Assembly: GCA_022821065.1 (NCBI GenBank)
Contig: JAJEEK010000006.1
Span: forward strand, 1 to 64,000
Length of the DNA: 64,000 bases
Reading direction: 5' to 3'
Origin: Candidatus Poribacteria bacterium
GTDB lineage: Bacteria > Poribacteria > WGA-4E > WGA-3G
The notes under the pieces are model-generated. The model was not told the origin of the DNA. It saw only the letters and a list, made by a program, of their open reading frames with translations, and ran no database searches. A program made the translations under genes and the position numbers. The stretch's first letter is position 1, and every line of letters starts with the position of its first letter. Below are positions 27,030-35,348 of the stretch, piece after piece.

Positions 27030-27944
27030 CTATAACCTCGCTTGTGCTAACAATACAGCACCGTACGCTGGATCGTGTGTGGGTAGATGAACGGACGCGT
27101 TTGGCGCGAGCCTCGCAAATTGTCGGCGGAGTTTCTCGGCAAACATCGGTTGATGGACAAGGTTGCCACCGCTGAGCACAATATCAAACGTCCCGTCAAA
27201 TACTAATTGTTTCATCACACTGCTTGCAGCACAGGCGAGTTCATCGGTGGCATCATCAATAATCTGTTCCGCAATCGTGTCCGATGATCGGGCAGCATCA
27301 AAGACGACTTTAGAGAGTTCTGCGATCGTATCTCTACTAACAGCGTGTGTCCAGCGGATCAGTTCGTCCGCTGCGTCGAGTTTGAGGGCATTCAGGATTC
27401 GGTTTGTCAAATCAGTGGAACCGCCTCTACCGTCGGCAGCACGAACCACCGCGCGGAGCCCTTTTATGGCGATGTCGTAACCGCTGCCTTCATCGCCAAG
27501 CAGATACCCCCATCCATTCGCTCGCGCTTCTTTACCGTCAGCATTGATACCGTAGACGATAGCACCCGTTCCTGAGATAACAATCACACCGTGCTGTTTC
27601 TCAGTGCCGCCGACGAGTGCGATGTGCGCGTCGTGTGTGAGGATACGATTTTCGCTGATGCCGAGCCTATCACAAATTTCACCGATTATTTTTTTATCCT
27701 CGGCACGTCCTAAACCTGCCATTCCGAGACAGAAACCGATAGCTTCGGTTGACGGAATTCCTGCTTTTTCACGGAGTTCATTGATGACGTTTTCCAGCAC
27801 AACCTGCGTTTCTACCTCGCCAACAACGTGGTAATTTGATGGACCCGATTCAACCTGTGCGAGACGTTCGCCTGTTTCTGTCGTCAAGATACCGACAGTT
27901 CTTGTTCCGCCGCCATCAATTCCAATGATGTACATAATGGACAT
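27030..27944 (-). CDS. BadF/BadG-family N-acetylmuramate/N-acetylglucosamine kinase
   Basis: About 304 residues of an ASKHA sugar kinase. The phosphate-1 motif is IIGIDGGGTRTVGIL, followed by FCLGMAGLGR, ISGTGAIVYGI and GWGYLLGDEGSGYDIAI. It resembles MurK and eukaryotic GlcNAc kinase, which phosphorylate MurNAc or GlcNAc at C6, making the substrate for the adjacent murQ. The ATG at 27944 (or 27935) begins at the fold; the frame extends 54 codons further but only across the repeats of the neighbouring Uma2 gene. No clear ribosome binding site is seen. Confidence 0.87.
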   Translation of the reverse strand: MSIMYIIGIDGGGTRTVGILTTETGERLAQVESGPSNYHVVGEVETQVVLENVINELREKAGIPSTEAIGFCLGMAGLGRAEDKKIIGEICDRLGISENRILTHDAHIALVGGTEKQHGVIVISGTGAIVYGINADGKEARANGWGYLLGDEGSGYDIAIKGLRAVVRAADGRGGSTDLTNRILNALKLDAADELIRWTHAVSRDTIAELSKVVFDAARSSDTIAEQIIDDATDELACAASSVMKQLVFDGTFDIVLSGGNLVHQPMFAEKLRRQFARLAPNASVHLPTHDPAYGAVLLAQARL

Positions 27945-27969
27945 TACTATAGTGTAGCAGAAGAACCTG

Positions 27970-28812
27970 CTAAATGCCGTTGCCTTGGCGGTCGGCGAGT
28001 TGCCGCCGGAGCCGTTCAAGTTCAACTTCTGCGTCCTGTCGCCGTTGTGCTTCCTCTGCGGCAAGCATTTCTGCGTCCTGTCGCCGTTGTGTTTCCTCTG
28101 CGGCAAGCATTTCTGCTTCCTCTCGTCGTTGTGTTTCTTCTACGCGAAGGTGATGTTCTTCCATAGAAGTTGTAATCGGGGTGCCATCCGGAAGATACGG
28201 ACGTAAAAGCCTAACGTGGGTATCCAGTTGGTCTTCCCATCCAAAATAGAGATTCAACGCTTCGCTAAACAAGCCTCCCTCTGCGTCCGGTGACAGCTCT
28301 ACGATACCACCTGATGGGTCCCGTCGCCACCCCCGAAACTCCGCAGGCTTTTTCAACTCAGGCTGATGAATGAAATACTCTTCAGCCGCCATATCTCTCA
28401 GATAGCGTTGAACTTTTTCATCCCGATCCTGATTCGCCGTTGAATCGGAAAGAAATTCAAAAATAGCCGTAGGGGTGGCACCTTCTGACCACGTGTAAAA
28501 ACTGCGCCGCTGTGGAAATTTATCAACACCGAAAACGACGTAAACATCGGGGGCAACGAACTTTGTGATGTCGCCTTCACGGTAGTAGATGAAACTGTCA
28601 ACGCCAATATAGATGTGCGGATTGATCGCAAAGTACCGCGAGACTTGTTCAGCAAAGATTCTAATCTGGTCCGCGTGAAATCCTGTCGCCGCCATAGGTT
28701 CATCGTCCTCACAAGGGTAGCCTTCGATGTAAATAGTGGGTTTTCCACTCGCTTTTGGAAAACTGGGCATGTATTTTTTTTGTTTGAATTCAAAATCGTT
28801 TAGGGTATCCAT
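27970..28812 (-). CDS. Uma2 family (DUF820) endonuclease-like protein with coiled-coil tail
   Basis: About 280 residues. The Uma2 restriction-like fold occupies roughly residues 35-200: VAPDVYVVFGVD holds the PD motif, and ATPTAIFEFLSDST gives the E-x-x-S segment. Family members are widespread in cyanobacteria and have no proven role. The last 65 residues are a coiled coil of 14-residue repeats (EETQRRQDAEMLAA), matching three 42-bp tandem DNA repeats. GGAGGAGATC precedes the ATG at 28812; the frame extends further upstream without support. Confidence 0.88.
   Translation of the reverse strand: MDTLNDFEFKQKKYMPSFPKASGKPTIYIEGYPCEDDEPMAATGFHADQIRIFAEQVSRYFAINPHIYIGVDSFIYYREGDITKFVAPDVYVVFGVDKFPQRRSFYTWSEGATPTAIFEFLSDSTANQDRDEKVQRYLRDMAAEEYFIHQPELKKPAEFRGWRRDPSGGIVELSPDAEGGLFSEALNLYFGWEDQLDTHVRLLRPYLPDGTPITTSMEEHHLRVEETQRREEAEMLAAEETQRRQDAEMLAAEEAQRRQDAEVELERLRRQLADRQGNGI
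28027..28152. repeat. Three tandem 42-bp repeats in the Uma2 gene
   Basis: Units at 28027-28068, 28069-28110 and 28111-28152; the first two differ at a single base and the third is diverged. They encode the 14-residue coiled-coil unit, so copy number can change without breaking the frame. Confidence 0.85.
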
Positions 28813-28904
28813 GATCTCCTCCGTATTAGGAAGCGGATGCGATTCGGAGCGTTCATATCGGAAATCGGAGTTCTCACCTACAAGAGAAACGTTTTGATAA
28901 AAAC

Positions 28905-28933
28905 TTGACAACTTACACCGAATCTCCTATAAT
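28905..28933 (+). promoter_or_regulatory. Consensus sigma70 promoter of the YCF48 lipoprotein gene
   Basis: TTGACA (28905-28910), a 17-bp spacer and TATAAT (28928-28933) form a perfect consensus promoter about 55 bp before the ATG at 28989. Confidence 0.8.
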
Positions 28934-28988
28934 GTAGTGTATCACGCGTAAGAAATAGATGCAATACAAATTTTATTTGGGGGTCAAA

Positions 28989-29948
28989 ATGTTGAAGAAA
29001 AACTATCTCACGCTTATCGTTTTATGGGGTGCCTTTGGCTACCTCGGTTGTTCCCAAGACCCAGTTCAATTGGAGTGGCAACAAGTTGAAAGTGGTACAA
29101 GCCAACATCTGTATGGAGTGTATTTCGCGGACGCGAAACACGGATGGGCAGTCGGAACTGCTGGTACAATACTATCTACTGCCGACGGTGGAATGACTTG
29201 GAATGCGGCCTCCGAATCGAAAGACACGTTCACAGCGGTTAACTTCGCGACCCCGAATAACGGTTGGCTTACGAGCATCGGAAAGGTACGTTATACCGGT
29301 AGTAGTGGGAGTACTTGGCGCATACAACACCAAGTTCGTGCTGCAGGCCCGAGACCACCCGGGATCTTGGACATGCATTTCATTACTGCAGCTGAAGGTT
29401 GGGCAGTCGGTGGATCAGGAACTGTTCTCCATACAACAGATGGTGGGAACCGATGGGAAAGTCAAAGCAATCTTTCCAAGATGCATCTCTGGGGGGTCTA
29501 TTTTGTCGATCCTAACCACGGCTGGATCGTTGGCGGCGGTGGCGAAAACGAAGACGCTGAGATACTCCATACCCGAGACGGCGGGAAGCAGTGGGTTCGA
29601 CAAAAAAGTAATACGTCTAACGAACACTTATTTGCAGTCTATTTCGCGAACCCGACACACGGTTGGATTGTCGGATCGGATGGACTGATCCTGCACACTG
29701 CTGACAGCGGACGGACATGGGTTCGACAGAAATCTACTGTGGACCAGGCGTTGCGAGCCGTCGCTTTTCGGGATATGAAACGCGGATGGGCAGTCGGCGA
29801 AAAAGGCTTAATCCTTCACACCACAGATGGCGGCAATATGTGGAGCCGCTATCCGACACCGGTTCAATATAATTTGCAGGACATATATCTGAATAAAAAC
29901 GCCAGTTGGATCGTCGGCGCGAAGGGGACAATCCTACGAAGTTATTAG
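28989..29948 (+). CDS. YCF48/HCF136-like beta-propeller lipoprotein
   Basis: A 319-residue protein with a signal peptide and lipobox (GYLGC, then SQDP). The rest is a propeller of about six YCF48-type repeats, each with H-G-W-x-V-G followed by ILHTTDGG and a tryptophan, for example GWAVGGSGTVLHTTDGG. In plants and cyanobacteria the related YCF48/HCF136 helps photosystem II assembly; here the role is likely as a surface binding or assembly protein and is unknown. GGGGGTC precedes the ATG at 28989, and a consensus promoter lies upstream. Confidence 0.88.
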   Translation: MLKKNYLTLIVLWGAFGYLGCSQDPVQLEWQQVESGTSQHLYGVYFADAKHGWAVGTAGTILSTADGGMTWNAASESKDTFTAVNFATPNNGWLTSIGKVRYTGSSGSTWRIQHQVRAAGPRPPGILDMHFITAAEGWAVGGSGTVLHTTDGGNRWESQSNLSKMHLWGVYFVDPNHGWIVGGGGENEDAEILHTRDGGKQWVRQKSNTSNEHLFAVYFANPTHGWIVGSDGLILHTADSGRTWVRQKSTVDQALRAVAFRDMKRGWAVGEKGLILHTTDGGNMWSRYPTPVQYNLQDIYLNKNASWIVGAKGTILRSY

Positions 29949-29951
29949 CAT

Positions 29952-30338
29952 TTAAACTCCTAAAGAACCCCTAATTTTTATTATCCAAATGGATAAACAG
30001 AGAATAATCCCACTAATAACAATCAAATTTTGAGTTGTGGGAGAACGACGCGCCCAAGTGCTCTTTAACCATATTGGGAAGAATGCTGCTGGAATAGCCA
30101 ACCCAACGATTAAAAAAGAGAACGGGTGATAACTCCAGGCAACACCGAATTTTCCCTGCACTAAAGCAAGGCATGCCCGTGTCATACCACATCCAGGACA
30201 TGCCAGATCCGTCAACGAATGAAATATACAGGGGATCAATGAAACTTCTTCGGGGGTTATTCCAGACACTGCAGTGTAAAGCCCCACCGTACCCAAACCG
30301 ATAAGAAGTAGACGGGCGAGAAACGTATGATTAAACAT
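29952..30338 (-). CDS. DUF2752 membrane protein
   Basis: A protein of about 128 residues with three hydrophobic segments. The family signature CPGCGMTRACLAL lies after the first helix (FHSLTDLACPGCGMTR). Function is unknown; the cysteines may bind metal. The ATG at 30338 overlaps the stop of the upstream DUF4234 gene by 8 bp; an in-frame ATG at 30353 is an alternative. The pair is probably co-translated. Confidence 0.85.
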   Translation of the reverse strand: MFNHTFLARLLLIGLGTVGLYTAVSGITPEEVSLIPCIFHSLTDLACPGCGMTRACLALVQGKFGVAWSYHPFSFLIVGLAIPAAFFPIWLKSTWARRSPTTQNLIVISGIILCLSIWIIKIRGSLGV

Positions 30339-30717
30339 TAGGCGTTCGTCCATAGAGTCTGTTAATTTGATGCTGCTGAACGGCAAGCGAAGCGACACCA
30401 AAACCGAAAATCGCTAACAGAACACAGATGATTGGTAGACTTGAATCGAATACCAAATCATTATCAGCCTGTACTGTATTAATACCGTTTGCCATCTTAT
30501 ACTCATAATAGATACCATAAATACCACAAGTGATAATTGAAAGCAAAAGCCAGAGCCAAAAAGAGTACTCATCTCTCTTCAGCCAAGCGTTAAGCGTCGC
30601 CATCTGCTTGTATTGCCAATAAAGTCCATAGATACCACAGGTCAGCAAGGTTACTAATATTCCAATCACGAGATTCCGTCTACCTTCGTACTCTGGATAC
30701 GGGTATTCATTAAGCAT
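30331..30717 (-). CDS. DUF4234 membrane protein
   Basis: A 128-residue protein with a duplicated helix pair: LLTCGIYGLYWQYKQMATLN and IITCGIYGIYYEYKMANGIN, the mark of DUF4234, and a third hydrophobic segment before a NRLYGRTPNV tail. Function is unknown. GGAG precedes the ATG at 30717; the longer frame runs into a dispersed-repeat end at 30741. It is coupled to DUF2752. Confidence 0.85.
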   Translation of the reverse strand: MLNEYPYPEYEGRRNLVIGILVTLLTCGIYGLYWQYKQMATLNAWLKRDEYSFWLWLLLSIITCGIYGIYYEYKMANGINTVQADNDLVFDSSLPIICVLLAIFGFGVASLAVQQHQINRLYGRTPNV

Positions 30718-30740
30718 AAAATTCTCCATTTTAAAACTGT

Positions 30741-30752
30741 AGGACTTACGCA
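30741..30752. repeat. Loose end of the TAGGACTTACGCA element
   Basis: AGGACTTACGCA matches the terminal repeat of the MITE-like elements at 33534, 34198, 47243 and 54328. No matching opposite end is seen nearby, so this is a remnant. Confidence 0.5.
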
Positions 30753-30787
30753 AGGTTGCGTTGAAACACGTCTTTTGTTATGAAGCA

Positions 30788-31825
30788 CTATTCACGTGGG
30801 AGCGAAACTGTGTCAGGAACGATAATCTCGCCAGCAATGATTTTCGCTTTCAGCGATTCAACAGTGGCGATGAGGTCCTCCGAAAGCAGCGGTCGGTTGT
30901 GTTCATCAACGGCATAACTGACACCGCCATCTGCGATCCCAAAATATCGAACACCTGCCATAAAATTACCGTCAACGGTTTCACGGATGATACGCACCAC
31001 AGAAGCCGGAATCTCTTTTGTCATACTGGTCAAGACAAGTCCTGGTGCGAGATGATTGCCGTTAGCATCGACCCAAATGATGAATTTTTGTTGTTCTTGT
31101 GCTGCTTCGAGCACCCCTTGACCGGAACCACCGGCAGCGACGTAAATCACATCAATCCCGTTTGCATATTGTGAGAGTGCCAATTCCTTCGCTCTGTCTG
31201 GCAGACCGAAACCTGTTGCATCTTCGCTAATGTATTCTACAGTGACTTCCGAGTCTGGATTGACTGCGTGAATCCCAGCAACATAGCCTGCTTCAAATTC
31301 GTGTAACAACGGGACATCCGCGCCACCGATGTAGCCGATCTTATTGCTTTCTGATTTTAAACCCGCAATTGCACCGACCAGAAAAGAGCCTTCGTTGGAT
31401 TTATAGTTCACGGAAGCTACATTTGGAATATCGAGCACAACGTCAAAAATCGCAAATTTGACATCAGGAAATTCGGGTGCCACACGAGCGAGCAAGTCCC
31501 CCATTTGGTAACCCGCTGTCAAAACAAGGTCTGAAGTTAATGCTGCCTCTTTTAAGAGTATCTCTGTTGCTTCCGGATCGTTTTCTATACCGTTGACTTC
31601 AGTGAGCGCAATTCCGAGTTCTTCCTCTGCAGCCCGGACACCGATATAGAAGGCGGTACAGTAAGCCGCGGAGCCAACGCAATCGCTCGGATATATCATG
31701 GTTACGTGGAGCGGCGCGCTTGATGGTTCGGGACGGGTTACGTCCTGAACCCTTTCGCAACCACAGATTATAAGTAAACCCAGTATTAAGAAAACGTATT
31801 TGTTTGAGATGTTAAGACCTTTCAT
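30788..31825 (-). CDS. BMP family (PnrA-like) substrate-binding lipoprotein
   Basis: A 345-residue periplasmic binding lipoprotein: signal peptide with lipobox LIICGC, then a type 1 periplasmic binding fold with VTMIYPSD, DLVLTAGYQMGDLL, FAIFDVV, EGSFLVGAIAGLKSESNKIGY and YVAAGGSGQGVLEAA. Relatives bind nucleosides (PnrA, BmpA) for an ABC transporter or act as sensors (Med). No transporter genes are adjacent. GGAGAAATT precedes the ATG. Confidence 0.9.
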   Translation of the reverse strand: MKGLNISNKYVFLILGLLIICGCERVQDVTRPEPSSAPLHVTMIYPSDCVGSAAYCTAFYIGVRAAEEELGIALTEVNGIENDPEATEILLKEAALTSDLVLTAGYQMGDLLARVAPEFPDVKFAIFDVVLDIPNVASVNYKSNEGSFLVGAIAGLKSESNKIGYIGGADVPLLHEFEAGYVAGIHAVNPDSEVTVEYISEDATGFGLPDRAKELALSQYANGIDVIYVAAGGSGQGVLEAAQEQQKFIIWVDANGNHLAPGLVLTSMTKEIPASVVRIIRETVDGNFMAGVRYFGIADGGVSYAVDEHNRPLLSEDLIATVESLKAKIIAGEIIVPDTVSLPRE

Positions 31826-31884
31826 AATTTCTCCGAAAAAAATATTATGATAAATATGAAGTTTGGAAAATTGTTTGCTTCAGA

Positions 31885-33504
31885 CTATACACCTACCGCA
31901 TATCCATCACGGCGTGGATCAGCACCGCCCATGAAACTCCCTTCTTCGGGATCGAAAGCAATACCGTGTCCGCCGCCGACGGTTGCTGTCCAGTCGGGTA
32001 ACACCTCTACTTCATGTCCGCGCGCCTCCAGTGCAGCACGTACAGCAACAGGAATCCGTCCTTCCATACTGACGTGTTTGCCCGGATTTACCAATCGGAT
32101 ACGGGGTGCTTCAATCGCCGCTTGAACGTTCATCCCGTGTTCAATCAGATTCAACACCATCTGCAGCGTTGTCTGAAGAATACCGTGGCTGCCGGGTGTA
32201 CCGATTGCAGCAAACGGGTTACCATCCTTCCAGACCTGACACGGCGCCATGCACATCTCTATCCGTTTATGCGGTCCAACAGCGTTTGGACTCTCAGGGA
32301 TCCTATCAAACCAGTTCATGAAGTTGTTGAGGAACATGCCAGTCGAACCGAGGATTACACCTGAACCGAAGGGTTGTCCGAGGCTCTGCGTCACTGCGAC
32401 GATATTGCCCTCTGCATCAGCAGTATCAAAGTGCGTTGTGCATTCGGTTGTCCAGTCGTTGGCGATAATTTCACCGGAGAGTTTGTCCTTTGACCAGCGT
32501 TCACCGCCGCTGACCGCTGCCTGCTCGCCGATGCGTTCGCGCTGTTCACGGGCATAGTCTTTCGATAGCAGACGTTCGAGCGGTGGGTTCGGACGTGGTG
32601 CGTGTTCGGCTCTATCCGCACTCGCTAATTTAATCGCTTCGATGAGTAGATGCAGGTATTCAGGCGTATTGTGTCCGAGTTCACCGAGTGCGTCGTTCTC
32701 TAAGATATTCAGTGTTTCCAGATACTGAAAACCTGAACACGGCGGTGGAGGACAGTAGACCTCGTAATCTTTGTATGTCGTAGAGACGGGTTCCTGCCAG
32801 AACACTTCAAAATCAGCGAGATCCTTTTCGGTGATTAAGCCTCCGTTTTCTTCAGAAAAACGGGCGATTTCTTTCGCAATCTCACCACGATAGAACGCCT
32901 CTGTGCCGCCTTCAACAACCGTTCGGAAAGTCTGTGCGAGGTCCTTCTGCACCAATACCTCACCGGGGAGCGGTGTTCTACCGCGCGAGGCGATAACCTC
33001 TACCGCTCTGTCAGAAAAATAGGGCCGCGCGCCTGCGATAAATTCCGCATTTTTGACCGTGACGGCGTATCCGTTTTCGGCGGATTCGATCGCCGGTGCG
33101 AAGATGTCGGCGAGGTCCATACTCCCGTAGCGTTCCAAGAGTGCCAGCCATCCGCCGCATCCCCCCGGAACCATCCCTGCGCGAATGCCGACCTGTTGGC
33201 TCTCAAGCGTTGGAAATGCATCGAGTGTCGCAGCGTACGGCGCGGTGCCGACGTAGTCTAACGCGCGGTGCGTCTTATCTTTCGCACTATAAATTAACAT
33301 ATATCCGTTGCCAGCGATGCCGGACATATAGGGTTCAACGACGTTGAGCGTTGAAGCGACTGCGACCGCTGCATCAAATGCGTTGCCACCAGCGAGCAAC
33401 ATACGTGCCCCCGCGAGGCTTGCGAGCGGATGCGCGCTTGTCACCATGCCACGTGTACCCGTTACGGTCGAGCGGTGTACTGTCCCATGAGATGGAAATG
33501 CCAT
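31885..33504 (-). CDS. Gamma-glutamyltransferase family protein
   Basis: A 539-residue Ntn-hydrolase. The large-subunit half has LLAGGNAFDAAVAVASTLNV and MSGIAGNGYML; autocleavage occurs before the nucleophile in ECTTHFDTADAEGNIVAVTQ (Thr 356), and the small subunit contains GSTGMFLNN and TPGSHGILQTTLQM. It hydrolyses or transfers gamma-glutamyl groups such as those of glutathione. GAGGAG precedes the ATG at 33504; the frame extends upstream only across a MITE-like element. No signal peptide is seen, unlike classical periplasmic enzymes. Confidence 0.92.
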   Translation of the reverse strand: MAFPSHGTVHRSTVTGTRGMVTSAHPLASLAGARMLLAGGNAFDAAVAVASTLNVVEPYMSGIAGNGYMLIYSAKDKTHRALDYVGTAPYAATLDAFPTLESQQVGIRAGMVPGGCGGWLALLERYGSMDLADIFAPAIESAENGYAVTVKNAEFIAGARPYFSDRAVEVIASRGRTPLPGEVLVQKDLAQTFRTVVEGGTEAFYRGEIAKEIARFSEENGGLITEKDLADFEVFWQEPVSTTYKDYEVYCPPPPCSGFQYLETLNILENDALGELGHNTPEYLHLLIEAIKLASADRAEHAPRPNPPLERLLSKDYAREQRERIGEQAAVSGGERWSKDKLSGEIIANDWTTECTTHFDTADAEGNIVAVTQSLGQPFGSGVILGSTGMFLNNFMNWFDRIPESPNAVGPHKRIEMCMAPCQVWKDGNPFAAIGTPGSHGILQTTLQMVLNLIEHGMNVQAAIEAPRIRLVNPGKHVSMEGRIPVAVRAALEARGHEVEVLPDWTATVGGGHGIAFDPEEGSFMGGADPRRDGYAVGV

Positions 33505-33533
33505 ACTTATCTCCTCGTTCTTTTTTATGCCAA

Positions 33534-33656
33534 TAGGACTTACGCATGCTGTTCTTTTGTAGCATAACCTGTTAGGTTGTGCCACCAAAACGCCTCTCTT
33601 TTTCCTAACGCTCTATCTCACAGAGTGGCATAAGAGTTAAAGCTGCGTGAGTCCTA
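33534..33656. mobile_element. MITE-like element with TAGGACTTACGCA ends, copy 1
   Basis: A 123-bp non-coding element. TAGGACTTACGCA (33534-33546) and TGCGTGAGTCCTA (33644-33656) are inverted repeats differing at one base. If the outermost TA is a target duplication, the insertion resembles IS630/Tc1-type elements. The inside shares words with the copies at 34198, 47243 and 54328. It lies directly upstream of the gamma-glutamyltransferase start. Confidence 0.75.
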
Positions 33657-33664
33657 ACCAAGTT

Positions 33665-33937
33665 TTAGCCTACAAACTTTACCAAAAGCCGCCGAAACCG
33701 ATGCCACCGCAGTTGCCAGACCAATTTTCCATACGTCGTGCGATGCACAAAAAGCCGTTGTCCATCCAACTCAAGCACAGGAATCAGATGCTTATATTTT
33801 GTGAATAACGCCAAATTTTTCGTGATGTCGATCTCCTCTATGACGATAAACGGTGCCTTCGCTTTAATACTTTGCAGTGTTTCCTTTGCCGCATCACAGA
33901 GCGGACAATCCGGTTTCGTGTAGAATTGGAGTTGCAT
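33665..33937 (-). CDS. Glutaredoxin-like (DUF836) protein
   Basis: A 90-residue thioredoxin-fold protein with the redox motif YTKPDCPLCDAAKETL (C-x-x-C) near the start, the cis-proline segment LIPVLELDGQ and a basic C-terminus. It is a small cytoplasmic thiol oxidoreductase with no known partner. The ATG at 33937 is preferred; a TTG at 33952 is possible. Unlike the thioredoxin genes at 47370-49892, its CxxC is complete. Confidence 0.85.
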   Translation of the reverse strand: MQLQFYTKPDCPLCDAAKETLQSIKAKAPFIVIEEIDITKNLALFTKYKHLIPVLELDGQRLFVHRTTYGKLVWQLRWHRFRRLLVKFVG

Positions 33938-33977
33938 CGGTTCGGTTTTCAACTTTTTTAGCTATGTGTCTCTGTCT

Positions 33978-34020
33978 AAAGAAACGCCCAAGCAAAACCC
34001 TCCATTTTGTTTCGGGCAAG
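33978..34020. repeat. Dispersed repeat shared with 45148-45190
   Basis: Both copies share AAGAAAC-CCCAAGCAAAA followed by C-rich sequence and GTTTC-GG. They differ by several substitutions and lie in gaps between genes. Confidence 0.55.
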
Positions 34021-34197
34021 TTCCAGTTGAGTACGCCGGAATCGAGGCGTATGACGTTTATCAAAAGAAGTTTCTATTTTTTAGAGTTTAGCACAAGTTG
34101 TCAAAAATCGCACTCATTATTTTATATAAACCAATATAGATTCTATGATAGAATCATGTCAGACCTTATCCAATGTTTCAGGCAATCATATTTAAGC

Positions 34198-34319
34198 AGG
34201 ACTCACGCACTGTAGCATAAACTGTTAGTTTGTGCGATCTGAGGAGTTGATAGATACCACGGATATCCACAATCTCTGAGCGCGTAATAGACGGAATGAA
34301 CCCATTTTGCGTAAGTCCT
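34198..34319. mobile_element. MITE-like element with AGGACTCACGCA ends, copy 2
   Basis: Ends AGGACTCACGCA and TGCGTAAGTCCT bracket 122 bp; an internal palindrome AAACT-GTT-AGTTT matches the other copies. It ends 17 bp before the oxidoreductase ATG at 34337, so it may influence its expression. Confidence 0.7.
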
Positions 34320-34336
34320 AATTAAGGAGAAAAAAC

Positions 34337-35326
34337 ATGAGAATGAGACTTGCACAATACGGTATTTCCCACGACCACGCTTCAGGAAAAGCCCGTGTGA
34401 TGAAGGAAAGTGACGACATTGATTTCGCCGGTGTCTTTGAACCGTCGTTAGAGGTCCGAGAAACGCTCGGTCAAAATCCTGTCTATGAAGGCGTTCACTG
34501 GTTTGCATCGAAAGAAGAAATGCTTGATGATGAAACAATCGTCGGGATTGCAGCCCAGGGACGTGTGTCGCAGAATCTCACCTTTGCGCGGGAGATTCTT
34601 GAACACGGTAAGCATGTCTGGTTCGATAAACCTGCTGGTGATAATCTTGATACGTTTCGAGAGGTTCTGGACATTGCCCGTGATAAAAACCTGCTCGTTC
34701 AACTCGGTTATATGTTCCGATACAATGCTGGCTTCCAGTTTATCCTTGATTGGGCGAATTCAGGCAAACTCGGCGATATTTTTTCCGTTCGGGCACGCAT
34801 CTCATCAGGACTGTCAAACGATTCTCATTGGCAACGCTGGGATTCGCTCGGTGAACATTCCGGCGGCATTATGTTTATCCTTGCTTGTCATCTCACTGAT
34901 ATTATCGTTGCCTTGTTGGGACGCCCCACACGGGTAACCCCATTTTTGCGGCACGATGGACATGACGTGCCGTGGTATCGGAACAATACGGCGGCTGTGT
35001 TTGAATACCCAAAAGCATTAGCAATTCTTGAGTCAACGGCGTTGGAAGTTGATTCAGGTAAATCGAGGCGATTGGAAGTTTACGGGACACGCGGCAGTGC
35101 GATTCTTGAGCCACTTGAACCGCCAGCGTTGCGATTGTGCCTTGACGAGGGACGGGACGGGTATGCGAAAGGTTGGCAGACAGTGCCTGTGGAGCCGCGA
35201 CCGCGTTATGTCGAAAGCCTTCGAGCCTTTGTCGCGGATATTCGGGGCGAGAAATCTCCCGACCGTTCACTCGACCATGAGTTCACAGTTCAAGAAACGG
35301 TACTCCGAGCGGCGGGACTGCAATAA
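34337..35326 (+). CDS. Gfo/Idh/MocA family oxidoreductase
   Basis: A 329-residue NAD(P)-dependent dehydrogenase-like protein. The first 110 residues form the Rossmann domain, with a degenerate glycine motif (LAQYGISHDHASGKARVM) in place of GxGxxG. HVWFDKPAG carries the E/D-K-P motif, with D-K-P rather than E-K-P. The C-terminal domain has GGIMFILACHLTDIIVALLG with the catalytic-position histidine. Substrate is probably a sugar or polyol derivative. AAGGAG precedes the ATG. Confidence 0.85.
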   Translation: MRMRLAQYGISHDHASGKARVMKESDDIDFAGVFEPSLEVRETLGQNPVYEGVHWFASKEEMLDDETIVGIAAQGRVSQNLTFAREILEHGKHVWFDKPAGDNLDTFREVLDIARDKNLLVQLGYMFRYNAGFQFILDWANSGKLGDIFSVRARISSGLSNDSHWQRWDSLGEHSGGIMFILACHLTDIIVALLGRPTRVTPFLRHDGHDVPWYRNNTAAVFEYPKALAILESTALEVDSGKSRRLEVYGTRGSAILEPLEPPALRLCLDEGRDGYAKGWQTVPVEPRPRYVESLRAFVADIRGEKSPDRSLDHEFTVQETVLRAAGLQ

Positions 35327-35348
35327 TAGTGTGTTATCGCTACCGTCA

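Larger units (their letters stand above)
33938..34336. other. Intergenic region with two repeats, no gene
   Basis: The 400-bp gap holds a dispersed repeat (33978-34020, related to 45148-45190), AT-rich DNA and a MITE-like element (34198-34319). I see no coding sequence. Confidence 0.65.

Noticed and set aside
27945..28106. 54-residue N-terminal extension of the sugar kinase
   Set aside because: The sequence is an out-of-frame reading of the 42-bp repeats and end of the Uma2 gene, and the kinase fold begins at the chosen ATG.
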